The notes below the pieces were generated by a model. It was not told the DNA's origin. It saw nothing but the letters and a program-made list of their open reading frames with translations, and searched no databases. The position numbers and the translations under genes are program-made. Shown piece by piece: positions 19,105 to 28,500 of a DNA stretch of 64,000 nucleotides. Every line of letters begins with the position of its first letter. Within the stretch, counting starts at the first letter, position 1. This stretch comes from Candidatus Salinicoccus stercoripullorum (GTDB lineage Bacteria > Bacillota > Bacilli > Staphylococcales > Salinicoccaceae), in assembly GCA_019113295.1 (NCBI GenBank), contig DXHR01000035.1, forward strand, positions 88,396 through 152,395, given 5' to 3'.

Positions 19105-20742
19105 CTATTGTTCGATATCTGCATATTTCAGCTGTACATTTCCAAGTGGGTCGGATTTCATATTTTTAACTTTCTCATCATGGACTGAAAGGTTTGTGTA
19201 GAAGTAGATAGGTGCAATCGGGAATTCACTCATGAATATCTCTTCTGCATCTTTCAGCATCTGCGTGCGTGCTTCAGGGTCTGTCTCTTTGGCTGCGTCA
19301 TTAAGCAGCTGAGTGTACTCTTCATTTGTCCAGTTCGTATTGTTGTTTCCGCCTTCAGCTTTGTAGATTTCAAGGAAGTTGACCGGATCGTTGAAATCAC
19401 CGAGCCAGCCGTAACGTCCCACCTGGTGATTTCCGGCATCGAGCTCCTCAAGATAGACCTGCCATTCAGAGTTGTTCAGTGAGACATCGATGCCCAGGTC
19501 TTTTTTCCAGCCCTGCTGTATAAACTGTGCGATGGCGGCATGTGCCTCACTTGTGTTATAGGAAAGGCTGATTTTGAGTTCGGATGGATCGTTCAGACCA
19601 AGCTCTTCAAGCCCTTTGTCAAGTGCTTCCTTGGCTGCTTCGATATCATTGGATTTGAAGTATTCAGTAGGTTCCTCGAAACCTTCCATTGTCAGGGGTA
19701 CAAGCCCTGTGCCGGGTTTCTGTTCCCCTTTGGTAACATTCTCGATCAGACCTTCACGGTCGATTGCGATTGTCAGTGCCTCGCGGATATTTTTATTCTG
19801 CATGATTTCATCTTCCACGTTGAATACATACATGTAAGTTCCCGCCTGGTCACGGACATTGAGTGTACCGTCTTCCTTGAACTGGTTCAGGGCGTTGAGG
19901 TCAATCGTATTGAAAGGTGAACCAAGATAATCCAGATCGCCGGACTGATACATCTTCAAAGCAGTCGCTTCACTTTCGACCATGTCGATGTTCACAGTGT
20001 TGAGTGCAACATTGTCAGTATCCCAGTATGAATCATTCTTCTTGAGGACGATTGAATCGGAGCTTGTGAAGCTGTCAAGAGTGAATGGACCGTTTCCAAT
20101 ATAGTTTTCCCCATTTGGATCTGTGTGCCAGTCCGGATTTTCTTCAGCCACTTTGGAATTCACAGGATAGTAAGTATAGAATGCTGTGAGTTCATCAAAG
20201 AAAGGCGTCGGATTGTTCAGCGTCACTTCCAGTGTCTTGTCATCCACTGCTGTAACTGCTACATCATCTTCACTGCCTTCACCAGTATTGTAAGCTTCGG
20301 CACCTTTAATGTAGTAAAGCTGGTAAGCATAGTCAGAAGCGTTTTCGGGGTTAAGTGCCCATTTCCAGGCAAATTCAAAATCTTGTGCTGTGACCGGATC
20401 TCCATTCGACCATTCAGCGTCTCGCAAAGTATAAGTATAAGTAAGCTCATCTTCACTTACTTCAATATTCTCCGCCATTGCCGGTTCGGGGTTGCCTTCC
20501 GGATCGAGGCGTGTCAGACCTTCAAATACACTGGACATGATTGCGCCGGATGTTGTATCGGTTGCCAGTGCCGGATGGAATGATGGTGGATCTGATGTTA
20601 TGGAAAGGTTGATTGATTTTTCCGGTTCTCCCTCTCCGTCTGCGCTGTCGGCCTCGCTGCCGCCTGAATCTCCGCCGAAATTACAGGCTGCAAGAGCAAA
20701 AACCAGGCCAGCGAGGAGTAATAAACTTTTAAAACTTTTCAT
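19105..20742 (-). CDS. oppA: Oligopeptide-binding lipoprotein OppA
   Basis: Extracellular solute-binding protein of family SBP_bac_5 that captures peptides for OppBCDF. The 545-residue product has a lipoprotein signal ending in the lipobox LAAC (Cys 20), then a Gly/Ser/Asp/Glu-rich linker, then the binding domain with the family segments WSNGDPVTAQDFEFAWKW-like near residue 110 and GNGPFTL near 210. The ATG at 20742 gives a compact signal peptide; a GTG at 20754 directly after GGAGAAAGAA is an alternative start adding four residues. First gene of the operon, preceded by a cre-like box and an inverted repeat. Confidence 0.93.
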   Translation of the reverse strand: MKSFKSLLLLAGLVFALAACNFGGDSGGSEADSADGEGEPEKSINLSITSDPPSFHPALATDTTSGAIMSSVFEGLTRLDPEGNPEPAMAENIEVSEDELTYTYTLRDAEWSNGDPVTAQDFEFAWKWALNPENASDYAYQLYYIKGAEAYNTGEGSEDDVAVTAVDDKTLEVTLNNPTPFFDELTAFYTYYPVNSKVAEENPDWHTDPNGENYIGNGPFTLDSFTSSDSIVLKKNDSYWDTDNVALNTVNIDMVESEATALKMYQSGDLDYLGSPFNTIDLNALNQFKEDGTLNVRDQAGTYMYVFNVEDEIMQNKNIREALTIAIDREGLIENVTKGEQKPGTGLVPLTMEGFEEPTEYFKSNDIEAAKEALDKGLEELGLNDPSELKISLSYNTSEAHAAIAQFIQQGWKKDLGIDVSLNNSEWQVYLEELDAGNHQVGRYGWLGDFNDPVNFLEIYKAEGGNNNTNWTNEEYTQLLNDAAKETDPEARTQMLKDAEEIFMSEFPIAPIYFYTNLSVHDEKVKNMKSDPLGNVQLKYADIEQ

Positions 20743-20772
20743 AAAGCAAGTCACTTCTTTCTCCCTTTTGTA

Positions 20773-20801
20773 ATGTAATTCCGTTTTATGCAGAATTACA
20801 T
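20773..20801. repeat. Inverted repeat in the oppA leader
   Basis: Two perfect 9-bp arms (ATGTAATTC at 20773-20781 and GAATTACAT at 20793-20801) are 11 bp apart, about 30-60 bp upstream of the oppA start. It could be a repressor operator or an mRNA hairpin near the ribosome site. Confidence 0.5.
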
Positions 20802-20836
20802 CCCTTTGTTCTTATTGAAAAACATACACCCTAAAA

Positions 20837-20854
20837 ATTGAAAACGCTTTCGAA
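20837..20854. promoter_or_regulatory. cre-like CcpA site upstream of oppA
   Basis: The sequence TTGAAAACGCTTTCGA matches the Gram-positive catabolite-responsive element (WTGAAARCGYTTWCW) at nearly every position. It lies about 100 bp upstream of the oppA start, so carbon catabolite control of peptide uptake is likely. Confidence 0.65.
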
Positions 20855-21067
20855 TGTAAATTATCTACAATATTCACAGAAAAGTCAATATTATTTTTAA
20901 TATTTCAATAGTATTAAAAAACATGAGGTGTTTTTCCGAAATGAAATATGTATTTATTATGCATGCTTGAATTTTCACGGATTATTTTTTATGTAATTTG
21001 ATTTCGTCCTTCACCTCCTGAACATAATGGGTATAGTGTTAAATACGTAATTTCAAGTAAAATTTTC

Positions 21068-21110
21068 TTTACATAAAATTAAAATTACCTACACATTCAT
21101 GTTTTATAAT
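21068..21110 (+). promoter_or_regulatory. Pho-box-like promoter of the metallophosphatase gene
   Basis: TTTACA (21068), TTAAAA (21079) and TACACA (21090) recur with an 11-bp period, resembling PhoP direct repeats of TT(A/C/T)ACA. A TATAAT -10 sits at 21105-21110 and there is no good -35, which fits PhoP-activated promoters. The gene downstream encodes a secreted phosphatase. Confidence 0.5.
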
Positions 21111-21157
21111 AAAAATGCAGTCACATCATTGTGATAAAAACAGGAGGTATTGCGATA

Positions 21158-23005
21158 ATGCATTTCGGTCTACTGAACAAAAAAAGGTTTACAGCTGTGT
21201 TCATTGCGACTATGATCTTTGCAATGATTGGGTCCCTGCTTCTGAATCCGGTGGTTTTTGCCGCTGGCGGAGGTGGCCCGGCCGTCCCGGACAGTGTGCC
21301 GGAATTGGATGTTGAAGAGAATAGCGAAGATGGGTCGGAATTTGATCCTGTTCTCTCGGAAACAAAACCGGATGTCGCGGAGGTGCCGGTGAACAACCAG
21401 CCGAATCGTATCATCACAACAATCAATGGTGATACTTCGAGTGAAATGGGATTCAGCTGGTATACATCCGACCTTTTTGAAGACGCCAAAGTTTGGGTGT
21501 CTAAAACGGGTGAATTCGATGATGCCCTGGAATTTGATGCAGAAGCAAAAGAAGTCGCTTCAAGCTATGGTGAACGTGACGAAAATGGAAACTATATATT
21601 CGCCGAAGTGGAGGAAGATGCAGAAGGCGAGCCTGTCATCAACGGCTACTATACGGATGCGCAGGCGTATGGAGATGAATGGATGTCCGGTGACCACGGG
21701 CATATCGAACTGACGGATGTCACCGAGTATTCATATAAGGCAAAAGCAGAGGATCTGGAACCAAACACGACCTACCATTACAGAGTGGGAAGTGAATCGG
21801 GCGAAGTGAGTGAGAGCGGCCAGTTCAAAACGTCAGGTGAAAAGGGGGAGCCGTTCAAATTCGTCCATTACACAGATACACAAAATGCTTTCTGGAATGA
21901 AAATGTGAGGAATGAGGCGGCTTACGGTGCGGATACGCTGAAGCAGGCGCTCGAAACTGCAGAAGATGCTGATTTTACCCTTCATACGGGGGACGTTGTG
22001 GAAGTTGCCGAGGTGGAGGACGAATGGGTGGATCTGTACGAACAGTCCCGGCCTTATTTCATGCAGGCGGCCATGGTTGTTGCGCCGGGCAACCATGATG
22101 AAAATGCACTGGATGACAGTGATGATCCGCTTACTGAAAAATTCAATGAGCACGCCAATGTACCGGTGACGAATGAAGCGGTCTCAGGCGGCTCGTACTA
22201 CTCCTTCGACTATAATGGGGTCCACTTTGTAACATTGAATACGAATGACAACAAGAAATCTGAAGACAATCCGGATGAAAAAGCGATCGGCGAGGAACAG
22301 ATGGAGTGGATCAGAGAAGATGTCGAAAAAGCACGGAAAAATGGTGCTGAATGGATTGTATTGAACTATCACAAACCGCTTTACTCCAAGTCCTATCATT
22401 CGCTGCAGGATGAGGATGTACAGAAAGTAAGGGAGGAGCTTACAGCGCTGATAGACGAGCTGGATATCGATCTCGCACTGCAGGGGCATGACCATGTCAT
22501 TTCAAGGACCCATTCCCTCACCCACGTCCCGACAGAAGAGAACTTCTCCAACGCGGAAGTTGAAGACGTAAAAACGCAGGTCGGGGAAAACGGTGTCGAG
22601 TACATGGAAGAGCCGGACGGCACAGTATATGTCCTGCCGAATACCGGCGGTACCAAGGAATATGACGATGTCTATTCCAAAGGGCTTGAGCATCTGCATG
22701 AAGTCAGGCCTGATCTCGACTGGATGTCCCAGGAAGACATGGATCACTACAACAGCCTGTTCGGATTCGGCGGGCAGCCGCAGGAAACGGATGCGTTCGA
22801 AGAATCTCATTCCAATAACAGGGACTCATCCACCCAGAACTTTGCAGTGTATGAAGTGGACGGTGGTGAAATGATCGTACGCATGTACCAGATCAGCGGG
22901 GATTTGGAATCCGATGATGAACGCACTGTAGAGCTCATAGATGAATTCGGCATCTCCAAGGATGCAGAGGACAAAGAGGCTCAGGAAAGTGATGATGCGG
23001 CATAG
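21158..23005 (+). CDS. Secreted metallophosphoesterase, purple-acid-phosphatase-like
   Basis: Exported 615-residue phosphoesterase. A signal peptide with a long hydrophobic core ends near VVFAAGGGG (about residue 35). An acidic linker leads to a fibronectin-like N-terminal domain (residues 65-230, containing TYHYRVGSES), then the calcineurin-type domain. Metal motifs are HYTDTQ, HTGDVVE, APGNHDE, NYHKPLY and LQGHDHV; the usual DxH is DxQ here. The very acidic composition suits a salt-loving extracellular enzyme. The ATG at 21158 has AGGAGG upstream. No cell-wall anchor is visible. Substrate (phosphomonoester, nucleotide or diester) is unknown; a Pho-box-like promoter hints at phosphate scavenging. 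Confidence 0.85.
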   Translation: MHFGLLNKKRFTAVFIATMIFAMIGSLLLNPVVFAAGGGGPAVPDSVPELDVEENSEDGSEFDPVLSETKPDVAEVPVNNQPNRIITTINGDTSSEMGFSWYTSDLFEDAKVWVSKTGEFDDALEFDAEAKEVASSYGERDENGNYIFAEVEEDAEGEPVINGYYTDAQAYGDEWMSGDHGHIELTDVTEYSYKAKAEDLEPNTTYHYRVGSESGEVSESGQFKTSGEKGEPFKFVHYTDTQNAFWNENVRNEAAYGADTLKQALETAEDADFTLHTGDVVEVAEVEDEWVDLYEQSRPYFMQAAMVVAPGNHDENALDDSDDPLTEKFNEHANVPVTNEAVSGGSYYSFDYNGVHFVTLNTNDNKKSEDNPDEKAIGEEQMEWIREDVEKARKNGAEWIVLNYHKPLYSKSYHSLQDEDVQKVREELTALIDELDIDLALQGHDHVISRTHSLTHVPTEENFSNAEVEDVKTQVGENGVEYMEEPDGTVYVLPNTGGTKEYDDVYSKGLEHLHEVRPDLDWMSQEDMDHYNSLFGFGGQPQETDAFEESHSNNRDSSTQNFAVYEVDGGEMIVRMYQISGDLESDDERTVELIDEFGISKDAEDKEAQESDDAA

Positions 23006-23081
23006 TTTCCTTATTCTGGATAAATATTATCAAACCGGGATATTGAAGTGTATAGTATAAAGGTGTTGTAGTAAGACGATC

Positions 23082-23119
23082 AAAAAGGCAGCGCTCCAGT
23101 CAGGAGGCGCTGCCTTTTT
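23082..23119. terminator. Bidirectional terminator
   Basis: A 13-bp stem with A and T flanks (23082-23094 with 23107-23119) between convergent genes. Confidence 0.9.
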
Positions 23120-24299
23120 AGTGCCGATTCATTTCAAACAGGCTTTTGTCTTCAAATCTTCCACCGATGAGCATGGAAGACATTCCGAATAATATCATGC
23201 CGCAGGCGACAAAGGTAATCTGTGTATAGCTGAAGTTCTGATTCAACAGTGTGCTGCCCAGTGTGGCACCGATGGAATTCGCCAGATTGAAAACGGAGGC
23301 TGCGAGTGTCCCGGACAGGGCGGGTGCCTCCTTCGCTGCAAAGATGATTTTTGAATTCAGCAGCGGCGTGGTTCCGAAAGTGCCGATACCGAATAATAGA
23401 CTGGCAGCATAGGCAAGTACAGGGGTTTCAAGCATGAATGTGAAGGCAAACAGTACGATTCCGAGTATACCCATTGTCAGAGCAATCCTCTGACTCAGCT
23501 GTTCCGGCTGGACTGTGCCTCCGATGAAGTTCCCGGAAACAGCCCCGACACCGAACAGGAACATGCTGATGGTGATGCCGAGCGCTCCAAAGCCGGTGAT
23601 ATCCCTGAGCATCGGTTCCAAGAAAGTATAGGCTGTAAAGACGCCGGAGAAACCGAAGACGATGACGAAAATGGTCATGAGTACATTCTTGTTTTTGATG
23701 ACCCTGAGCTCTTTTGAGATTTTAGGGATTTCTGCCGGCCGGTAATTCGGCGTGATCATGATGATGCCTATAAGAGTCACGAGCCCGAGAGCTGCGATGA
23801 TCCAGAATACCAAACGCCAGTCCAGAGCAGCACCGACGAACGAACCGAATGGTACCCCGATCATTACTGCGATGGTCAGACCGCCGTTCACAGCGGCAAT
23901 GCTGGCTGTTTTCTTATGCGGCGGAGAGATTGCCATTGCCAGGCTCATTGTCAACCCGAAAAAAGGTGCATGCATTGAAGCCGAAAGGAGTCTCGAGAAA
24001 AGCAGAATTTCAAAGGTCGGTGCAGTGGCTGCTATGATATTACTGATCAGAAAGACAGTGATGAGTATGATCAGCAAAATTTTTGGAGTGAATTTCAATG
24101 TTGCAAGACGGACGACCGGCCCGAAGACTGTCACGCTGATTGCATAGACACTCAGAAGGAGCCCGGTAGTTGCTATGGCGACATCAAGATCTGCTGCAAA
24201 CTGGGTAAGCAGCCCTGTGACAACATATTCCGTCATACCGATGGCGAAAGTGCCGATCATAAACACTGCAATGATAATGTTTCTTGAAGGATTGAACAT
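23118..24299 (-). CDS. MFS efflux transporter, DHA1/AraJ-like
   Basis: A 393-residue membrane protein with twelve helices of the drug:H+ antiporter type. Typical elements are FMIGTFAIGMTEYVVTGLL in helix 1, RLLSASMHAPFFG in helix 4 and PFGSFVGAALDWR in helix 5 (motif C region). These recall the AraJ/PbuE/YdhP subgroup that exports sugars, purines or drugs. The ATG at 24299 follows AAAGGAG; longer frames upstream lack a ribosome site. It is transcribed alone. Substrate cannot be assigned. Confidence 0.85.
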   Translation of the reverse strand: MFNPSRNIIIAVFMIGTFAIGMTEYVVTGLLTQFAADLDVAIATTGLLLSVYAISVTVFGPVVRLATLKFTPKILLIILITVFLISNIIAATAPTFEILLFSRLLSASMHAPFFGLTMSLAMAISPPHKKTASIAAVNGGLTIAVMIGVPFGSFVGAALDWRLVFWIIAALGLVTLIGIIMITPNYRPAEIPKISKELRVIKNKNVLMTIFVIVFGFSGVFTAYTFLEPMLRDITGFGALGITISMFLFGVGAVSGNFIGGTVQPEQLSQRIALTMGILGIVLFAFTFMLETPVLAYAASLLFGIGTFGTTPLLNSKIIFAAKEAPALSGTLAASVFNLANSIGATLGSTLLNQNFSYTQITFVACGMILFGMSSMLIGGRFEDKSLFEMNRH

Positions 24300-24641
24300 A
24301 GGGGGCTCCTTTCGCTTTCTGCAGATATAAAAGGTAATGATATTACAAATGATACACACTGTCCATAAGTAAAATCGAAATATCAGCCGGGAAACGATAT
24401 TCATGTAAATGAAAGCGTATTAACTTTTAGAAAATGTTAATACGCAGAAAAAGAATTAAGAGATGATGGCTGAAGATGGTGATAGCCCCTGTAAAGAAAT
24501 CGCTCCCCCTGTTCAATAAGGGAGGCAGATGGGCGGCGAAAAATCATATAATTATGAAAATTCACATTGATACTTCATGGTATTCATGTTTTAATTATTA
24601 ATTAAACAAACGGGGAAATACAATAAAAGAAGGTAGTGCCT
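24300..24641. other. Divergent intergenic region between two MFS genes
   Basis: A 342-bp AT-rich stretch between two divergent transporter genes. It contains a 10-bp inverted repeat (listed separately) and a run of TAATTATTAATTAA-like sequence just upstream of the plus-strand gene. No reading frame or RNA gene is evident. Confidence 0.6.
24415..24445. repeat. Inverted repeat, candidate operator
   Basis: Perfect 10-bp arms GCGTATTAAC (24415-24424) and GTTAATACGC (24436-24445) flank 11 bp. It lies 116 bp upstream of the minus-strand MFS gene. No T run follows on either strand, so an operator is more likely than a terminator. Confidence 0.5.
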
Positions 24642-25895
24642 ATGGGTGAAAACATACGCATGGCATCGAGTCTCTATATCAACTATATATTGCTCGGCAT
24701 GATCAACCTGATCATCGCGCTGCACATGGGTTTTTTGACGGTACAGTTCAATACTGATGCAGCGGCAATCAGTATGCTGATTTCTGCCATCGGAATCGGC
24801 AAGCTGTTTGGCCTGTCGTTTGCAGGCAGGCTTTCGGATTCTCTCGGGAGAAAACCGATGGTGATTACAGCCTGCATACTCTATGTCATATTTCTTGTTG
24901 CCATACCATTCTCGCCGACATACGCCGTCGCTTTTGTGTTTGCACTGCTTGCCGGGGTGGGGAATTCCATCCTCGATACAAGTACATATCCGGCCCTGAT
25001 CGAAGGTTTTCCCAAGCGGGCGGGTTCTGCGGCTGTGCTGGTGAAAGCATTCATGTCAGTCGGCGCGACAATACTGCCTCTGATGATCACATTCTTCATC
25101 GCAGGGGACATGTTCTACGGATACACATTCATCATCATGGCTGCTGTATTTCTTTTCAATGCAATCCACCTGATCACAGTGATGTTCCCGAGACCGAATA
25201 TGGTGGTAGTCGAACCGGGAGGGAGTGGTGAGCAGGAGGAGAAGAAAGGAGTAGAGTCCTATTTCACAGAAAAGCCAGTTTTTTGGAAAGAAGGCATCAC
25301 CGTCATCTTCATCGGCTTTACTTCCGTTTCACTGTTGATGGTCATCCAGACTTGGCTGGCAAAGTATGCACAGGAAATAGCGGGCCTTGGTGAATCAGCC
25401 GCCATCAATCTGCTGAGCTTCTACAGTTTCGGTGGATTCATCACAGTCATTCTCCTGGCTGTAATGCTGGATAGGGTATTCAGGCATACAACGATATTGA
25501 TGTTGTATCCCCTCGCAGCAATTGCAGCACTGTCTGTCCTGTTGTCCGTATCGAACTATTATGTGCTGGCAGGGATTGCATTCATACTCGGATTGTCCAC
25601 AGCCGGATTGTTCCAGCTTGCGGTGACGCTCATGGCAGAATTTTTCCCCGGGAAGAAAGGGACGAGTACAGCCTTTGTCACACTATCATCGAGCATCGCT
25701 TTCATCGTAATCCCTTACGTGACAGGTCTGATTGACAGGCATGCCGGGGTCTCGTTCATATTCCTGTTCGAGATGCTCATCGCTCTGGCTGCACTGGTAC
25801 TGGGAATGTTCATATCAATCAGATATAAAAAAGTGTTCAACGTTCCTGCCCGTAAAAGTATACTGCCCGTAAACACTGACCTGGTACAGAAATAG
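24642..25895 (+). CDS. MFS transporter
   Basis: A 417-residue carrier with twelve predicted helices. The helix 2-3 loop GRLSDSLGRKPM is the MFS motif A. A hydrophilic central loop (residues 190-215, rich in Glu and Lys) divides the two halves. The ATG at 24642 lies behind GAAGG; a GTG two codons earlier is less likely. It is divergent from another MFS gene across a region with an inverted repeat. The stop codon lies inside the terminator stem. Substrate unknown; organic acid or sugar uptake would fit but is not shown. Confidence 0.83.
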   Translation: MGENIRMASSLYINYILLGMINLIIALHMGFLTVQFNTDAAAISMLISAIGIGKLFGLSFAGRLSDSLGRKPMVITACILYVIFLVAIPFSPTYAVAFVFALLAGVGNSILDTSTYPALIEGFPKRAGSAAVLVKAFMSVGATILPLMITFFIAGDMFYGYTFIIMAAVFLFNAIHLITVMFPRPNMVVVEPGGSGEQEEKKGVESYFTEKPVFWKEGITVIFIGFTSVSLLMVIQTWLAKYAQEIAGLGESAAINLLSFYSFGGFITVILLAVMLDRVFRHTTILMLYPLAAIAALSVLLSVSNYYVLAGIAFILGLSTAGLFQLAVTLMAEFFPGKKGTSTAFVTLSSSIAFIVIPYVTGLIDRHAGVSFIFLFEMLIALAALVLGMFISIRYKKVFNVPARKSILPVNTDLVQK

Positions 25896-25913
25896 TATCA
25901 GGCAGTGTTTTTC
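25871..25913 (+). terminator. Terminator overlapping the end of the MFS gene
   Basis: AAACACTG and CAGTGTTT arms, with inner CCTG/CAGG, enclose the stop codon and lead into TTTTT. Confidence 0.65.
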
Positions 25914-25981
25914 AGTTTTGGCCGGAAATATGTTATAACAGGGCTACATAAGTTTTAAATATGGTGTGAAGGGATGATTTC

Positions 25982-26263
25982 GTGGTTAAGGAAATGAAGC
26001 TGAACGATCATACTTTTGAATTGACCGGCTTTGAAGAGAGAGAAGAGAACGGCAGGCTGGTTGTTTCAGTGAAATTCAATGTGACAAGCGAAGAGTATCA
26101 TGACGTGACCACGCTTTTATACGAGGAGGATTTCAATATCTCCGTTCCTGAAAAAGATATGAAGTTCAAAGGTGTCATAACAAACTATTTAACATCCCTC
26201 GATAACCTGTATGAAGATGATCAGACAGGGGAGTATCAGGTGACTTTTACTGAAATTGAATAA
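25982..26263 (+). CDS. Small DUF3219-like protein (YkvR type)
   Basis: A 93-residue soluble protein, acidic, with alternating beta-strand-like segments. The central TSEEYHDVTTLLYE resembles the DUF3219 family typified by B. subtilis YkvR, whose function is unknown. The start is GTG at 25982 after AAGGGATG. It ends 15 nt before the start of the oxidoreductase gene and may be co-transcribed with it. Confidence 0.6.
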   Translation: MVKEMKLNDHTFELTGFEEREENGRLVVSVKFNVTSEEYHDVTTLLYEEDFNISVPEKDMKFKGVITNYLTSLDNLYEDDQTGEYQVTFTEIE

Positions 26264-26278
26264 TTGGAGAATCGTTAT

Positions 26279-27274
26279 ATGAAGTTGGGTATATTGGACC
26301 AGTCCCCCATATCAGACGACCAGACGCCGCATGAGGCCCTCAGGGCAACAATGAAACTTGCACAGACGGCAGAATCACTGGGGTACACCCGCTTCTGGGC
26401 AGCTGAACATCATGGTCTGCCAGGGCTTGCTTCGAGTGTTCCTGAAGTGATGCTCGGCTATATCGGGGCCAATACAGATAAAATAAGAATCGGCTCCGGT
26501 GCAGTTCTCTTGCCGTACTATAAACCTTATAAAGTGGCGGAGACGTATAATATGCTCGGGACCCTGTTTCCGGGACGTGTGGACATCGGTGTCGGCAGGG
26601 CGCCGGGAGGCCCCGCCGAGGTGTCTGAAGCTTTGTCCGACAACTTCCTTCAGAGTGTTTTCAGGATGCCGGATCTGCTCAAAGATCTGATCAGGTATGT
26701 CGATGATGCAGATGAAAAGATAAAAGCCGGCCCGGTGCCGCCTGAGAGACCTGATATATGGATGCTCGGCACAAGCAGGAAGAGTGCCAAAGCAGCAGCT
26801 GGGAACGGTCTTTATTATGCGTTCGGACAGTTCATGAGTGATGCAGAAGGCAAAGATGTCATCGACGAATACCGGAAGGCATTTAAACCGCGCTCTGAAA
26901 GGCAGGGCTCCTACGCTATCATCACACTGTCGGTAATCTGTGCAGAAACGAATGAAATGGCGGCGAAGCTCGCATACAGCTGTCTCATCTGGCAGGTAAA
27001 GAAGGATAAAGAAGGGGAATTTGAAAATCTGCCTTCTCTGGAAGCAGCCGAAGCAGCCGTCCTTTCCCCGGAGGAAAAAAAGCAGGTGGATGGCATGAAA
27101 AATCAGATGATCATCGGCGATCCGGCGACAGTGAAGCAGGAACTTGAAAAGATACATGAAGAGACAGGGGCGGATGAAATCATGATCGTCACCCTCACAC
27201 ATTCACCGGAAGACAAACGGGAATCCTACAGACTGATTGCAGAACAATTCGATCTGGGTAAATATGATAGATAA
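26279..27274 (+). CDS. LLM-class flavin-dependent oxidoreductase (luciferase-like)
   Basis: A 331-residue TIM-barrel enzyme of the bacterial luciferase-like superfamily, using FMNH2 or F420-type flavin. Markers are the opening LGILDQSPI, the AEHHGLPGLASSVPEV segment near residue 45, GSGAVLLPYYKPYKVAE near 80, and GVGRAPGG near 110. These belong to the group A 'MsnO8/YwcH-like' alkanal monooxygenase-like proteins. The ATG at 26279 follows GGAGA. Substrate unknown. A very strong terminator closes the unit. Confidence 0.88.
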   Translation: MKLGILDQSPISDDQTPHEALRATMKLAQTAESLGYTRFWAAEHHGLPGLASSVPEVMLGYIGANTDKIRIGSGAVLLPYYKPYKVAETYNMLGTLFPGRVDIGVGRAPGGPAEVSEALSDNFLQSVFRMPDLLKDLIRYVDDADEKIKAGPVPPERPDIWMLGTSRKSAKAAAGNGLYYAFGQFMSDAEGKDVIDEYRKAFKPRSERQGSYAIITLSVICAETNEMAAKLAYSCLIWQVKKDKEGEFENLPSLEAAEAAVLSPEEKKQVDGMKNQMIIGDPATVKQELEKIHEETGADEIMIVTLTHSPEDKRESYRLIAEQFDLGKYDR

Positions 27275-27276
27275 AG

Positions 27277-27328
27277 AAACGCAACTTTCCGTTACTGTAT
27301 AAACAGTAACGGAAAGTTGCGTTTTTTA
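27277..27328. terminator. Strong bidirectional terminator
   Basis: A 20-bp stem with a 6-nt loop, A-rich before and T6 after, between convergent genes. Confidence 0.93.
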
Positions 27329-27386
27329 ATCGAGCGGGAATATTTAAATGCATTTACAGGAATTTCAGCTATTTACCTGTCTCTTT

Positions 27387-28346
27387 TTAATAGTGGATAT
27401 TTTTCAGTTTTTCCAGAAAATCCAGCCCGACATTGCCGCCCGAGATAACTAGGCACACTTTATCTTCGGGAGAGACATCGAGTGAACCTTCAAGCAGGGC
27501 GCCGGCGGTGATGGCAGAGGAGGGCTCTGCAATGATTTTCCCTTCCATCATCAGGAGTTTCATCCCTTTCAGGATGAATTCCTCCGAAACGGTCATCATC
27601 TTGTCCACGTATTCCTCCACTATCGGGAAATTCCTTTCCCCCGGCTGGGAGGTAACGAGTGCATCCGCCACCGTCTCCCTTCTGGTCACTGCGGTAACCT
27701 CACCTCTTGCCAGGCTTTCTGTGTATCTCGGAAGGTTCGCAGGCTCTGCGCCGTATACTCTCATGACAGGCGCTGTGAGTTTGATCGCGGTGGAACTGCT
27801 TGCGAGCAGTCCGCCACCGCTTGCCGGCATGATGACATGATCGAGTGCATTGTTTTGGGAGGTGATCTCAAGTCCGACCGTCCCCTGGCCGGCCATGACG
27901 CCGTAATCATCAAACGGAGGGATGTAGGTGTAATCATATTTTTCGGCGAGCGCTTCTGTCACTTCGAATCTCTCTCTTACGTCACAGCGGATGAGTTCTG
28001 CGCCGAGTGCCTCGATTGCATCGGCTTTGAATTTGGAACCACTTTCGGGGACAACCACAGTGGCATTGATGCCGAGCTGTTTTGCGGCAAAAGCAACAGC
28101 CCGGCCGTGATTTCCTGAGGACGTCGTGATGATCCCCTTTTCCAGCACACTTTCCGGCAGCTGGAGGATTTTATTCATCGCGCCGCGTATTTTAAAAGCG
28201 TTCGTCTTCTGCATGCTTTCCATTTTGAGGTAGACTTCACAGCCCAGAAACGGATCCAGGCTTTTCATGCGCAGAAGCGGTGTCTCCTCGGTGTATGGAG
28301 CAATCCGTTCCGCAGCTTCTTTTATGTGATCCAATGTCAGATTCAT
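27387..28346 (-). CDS. PLP-dependent threonine/serine dehydratase-like enzyme
   Basis: A 319-residue fold-type II PLP enzyme. Lys 52 in NAFKIRGA is the expected Schiff-base lysine; SSGNHGRA near residue 75 and the glycine loop SGGGL near 180 bind the substrate and phosphate. There is no regulatory ACT domain, so it resembles catabolic TdcB-type threonine dehydratase, serine racemase or hydroxyaspartate ammonia-lyase rather than biosynthetic IlvA. The ATG at 28346 lies behind GGGAGGG. Which substrate is used cannot be read from sequence. Confidence 0.8.
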   Translation of the reverse strand: MNLTLDHIKEAAERIAPYTEETPLLRMKSLDPFLGCEVYLKMESMQKTNAFKIRGAMNKILQLPESVLEKGIITTSSGNHGRAVAFAAKQLGINATVVVPESGSKFKADAIEALGAELIRCDVRERFEVTEALAEKYDYTYIPPFDDYGVMAGQGTVGLEITSQNNALDHVIMPASGGGLLASSSTAIKLTAPVMRVYGAEPANLPRYTESLARGEVTAVTRRETVADALVTSQPGERNFPIVEEYVDKMMTVSEEFILKGMKLLMMEGKIIAEPSSAITAGALLEGSLDVSPEDKVCLVISGGNVGLDFLEKLKNIHY

Positions 28347-28500
28347 AATTGCACCCTCCCTGATAATAAAGTTTACGGCACTGATATTTCTGAACCATCC
28401 GGCGTCCATTCAATAAGTTGATATGACTTCATTATAGAACAGATGCCTGTCGGGTTCAGGTATAATGAACCCATATCAGATAAATGAGGGAGGAAATGTG

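Larger units (their letters stand above)
20743..21157. other. AT-rich divergent intergenic region, oppA / phosphatase
   Basis: This 415-bp stretch separates two divergent genes. It holds an inverted repeat, a cre-like box and a Pho-box-like promoter, each listed separately. The centre (about 20880-21060) is AT-rich with no reading frame or repeat that I can support. Confidence 0.7.

Noticed and set aside
26375..27202. A 275-codon minus-strand frame inside the LLM oxidoreductase gene
   Set aside because: Antisense shadow of a clear enzyme gene.
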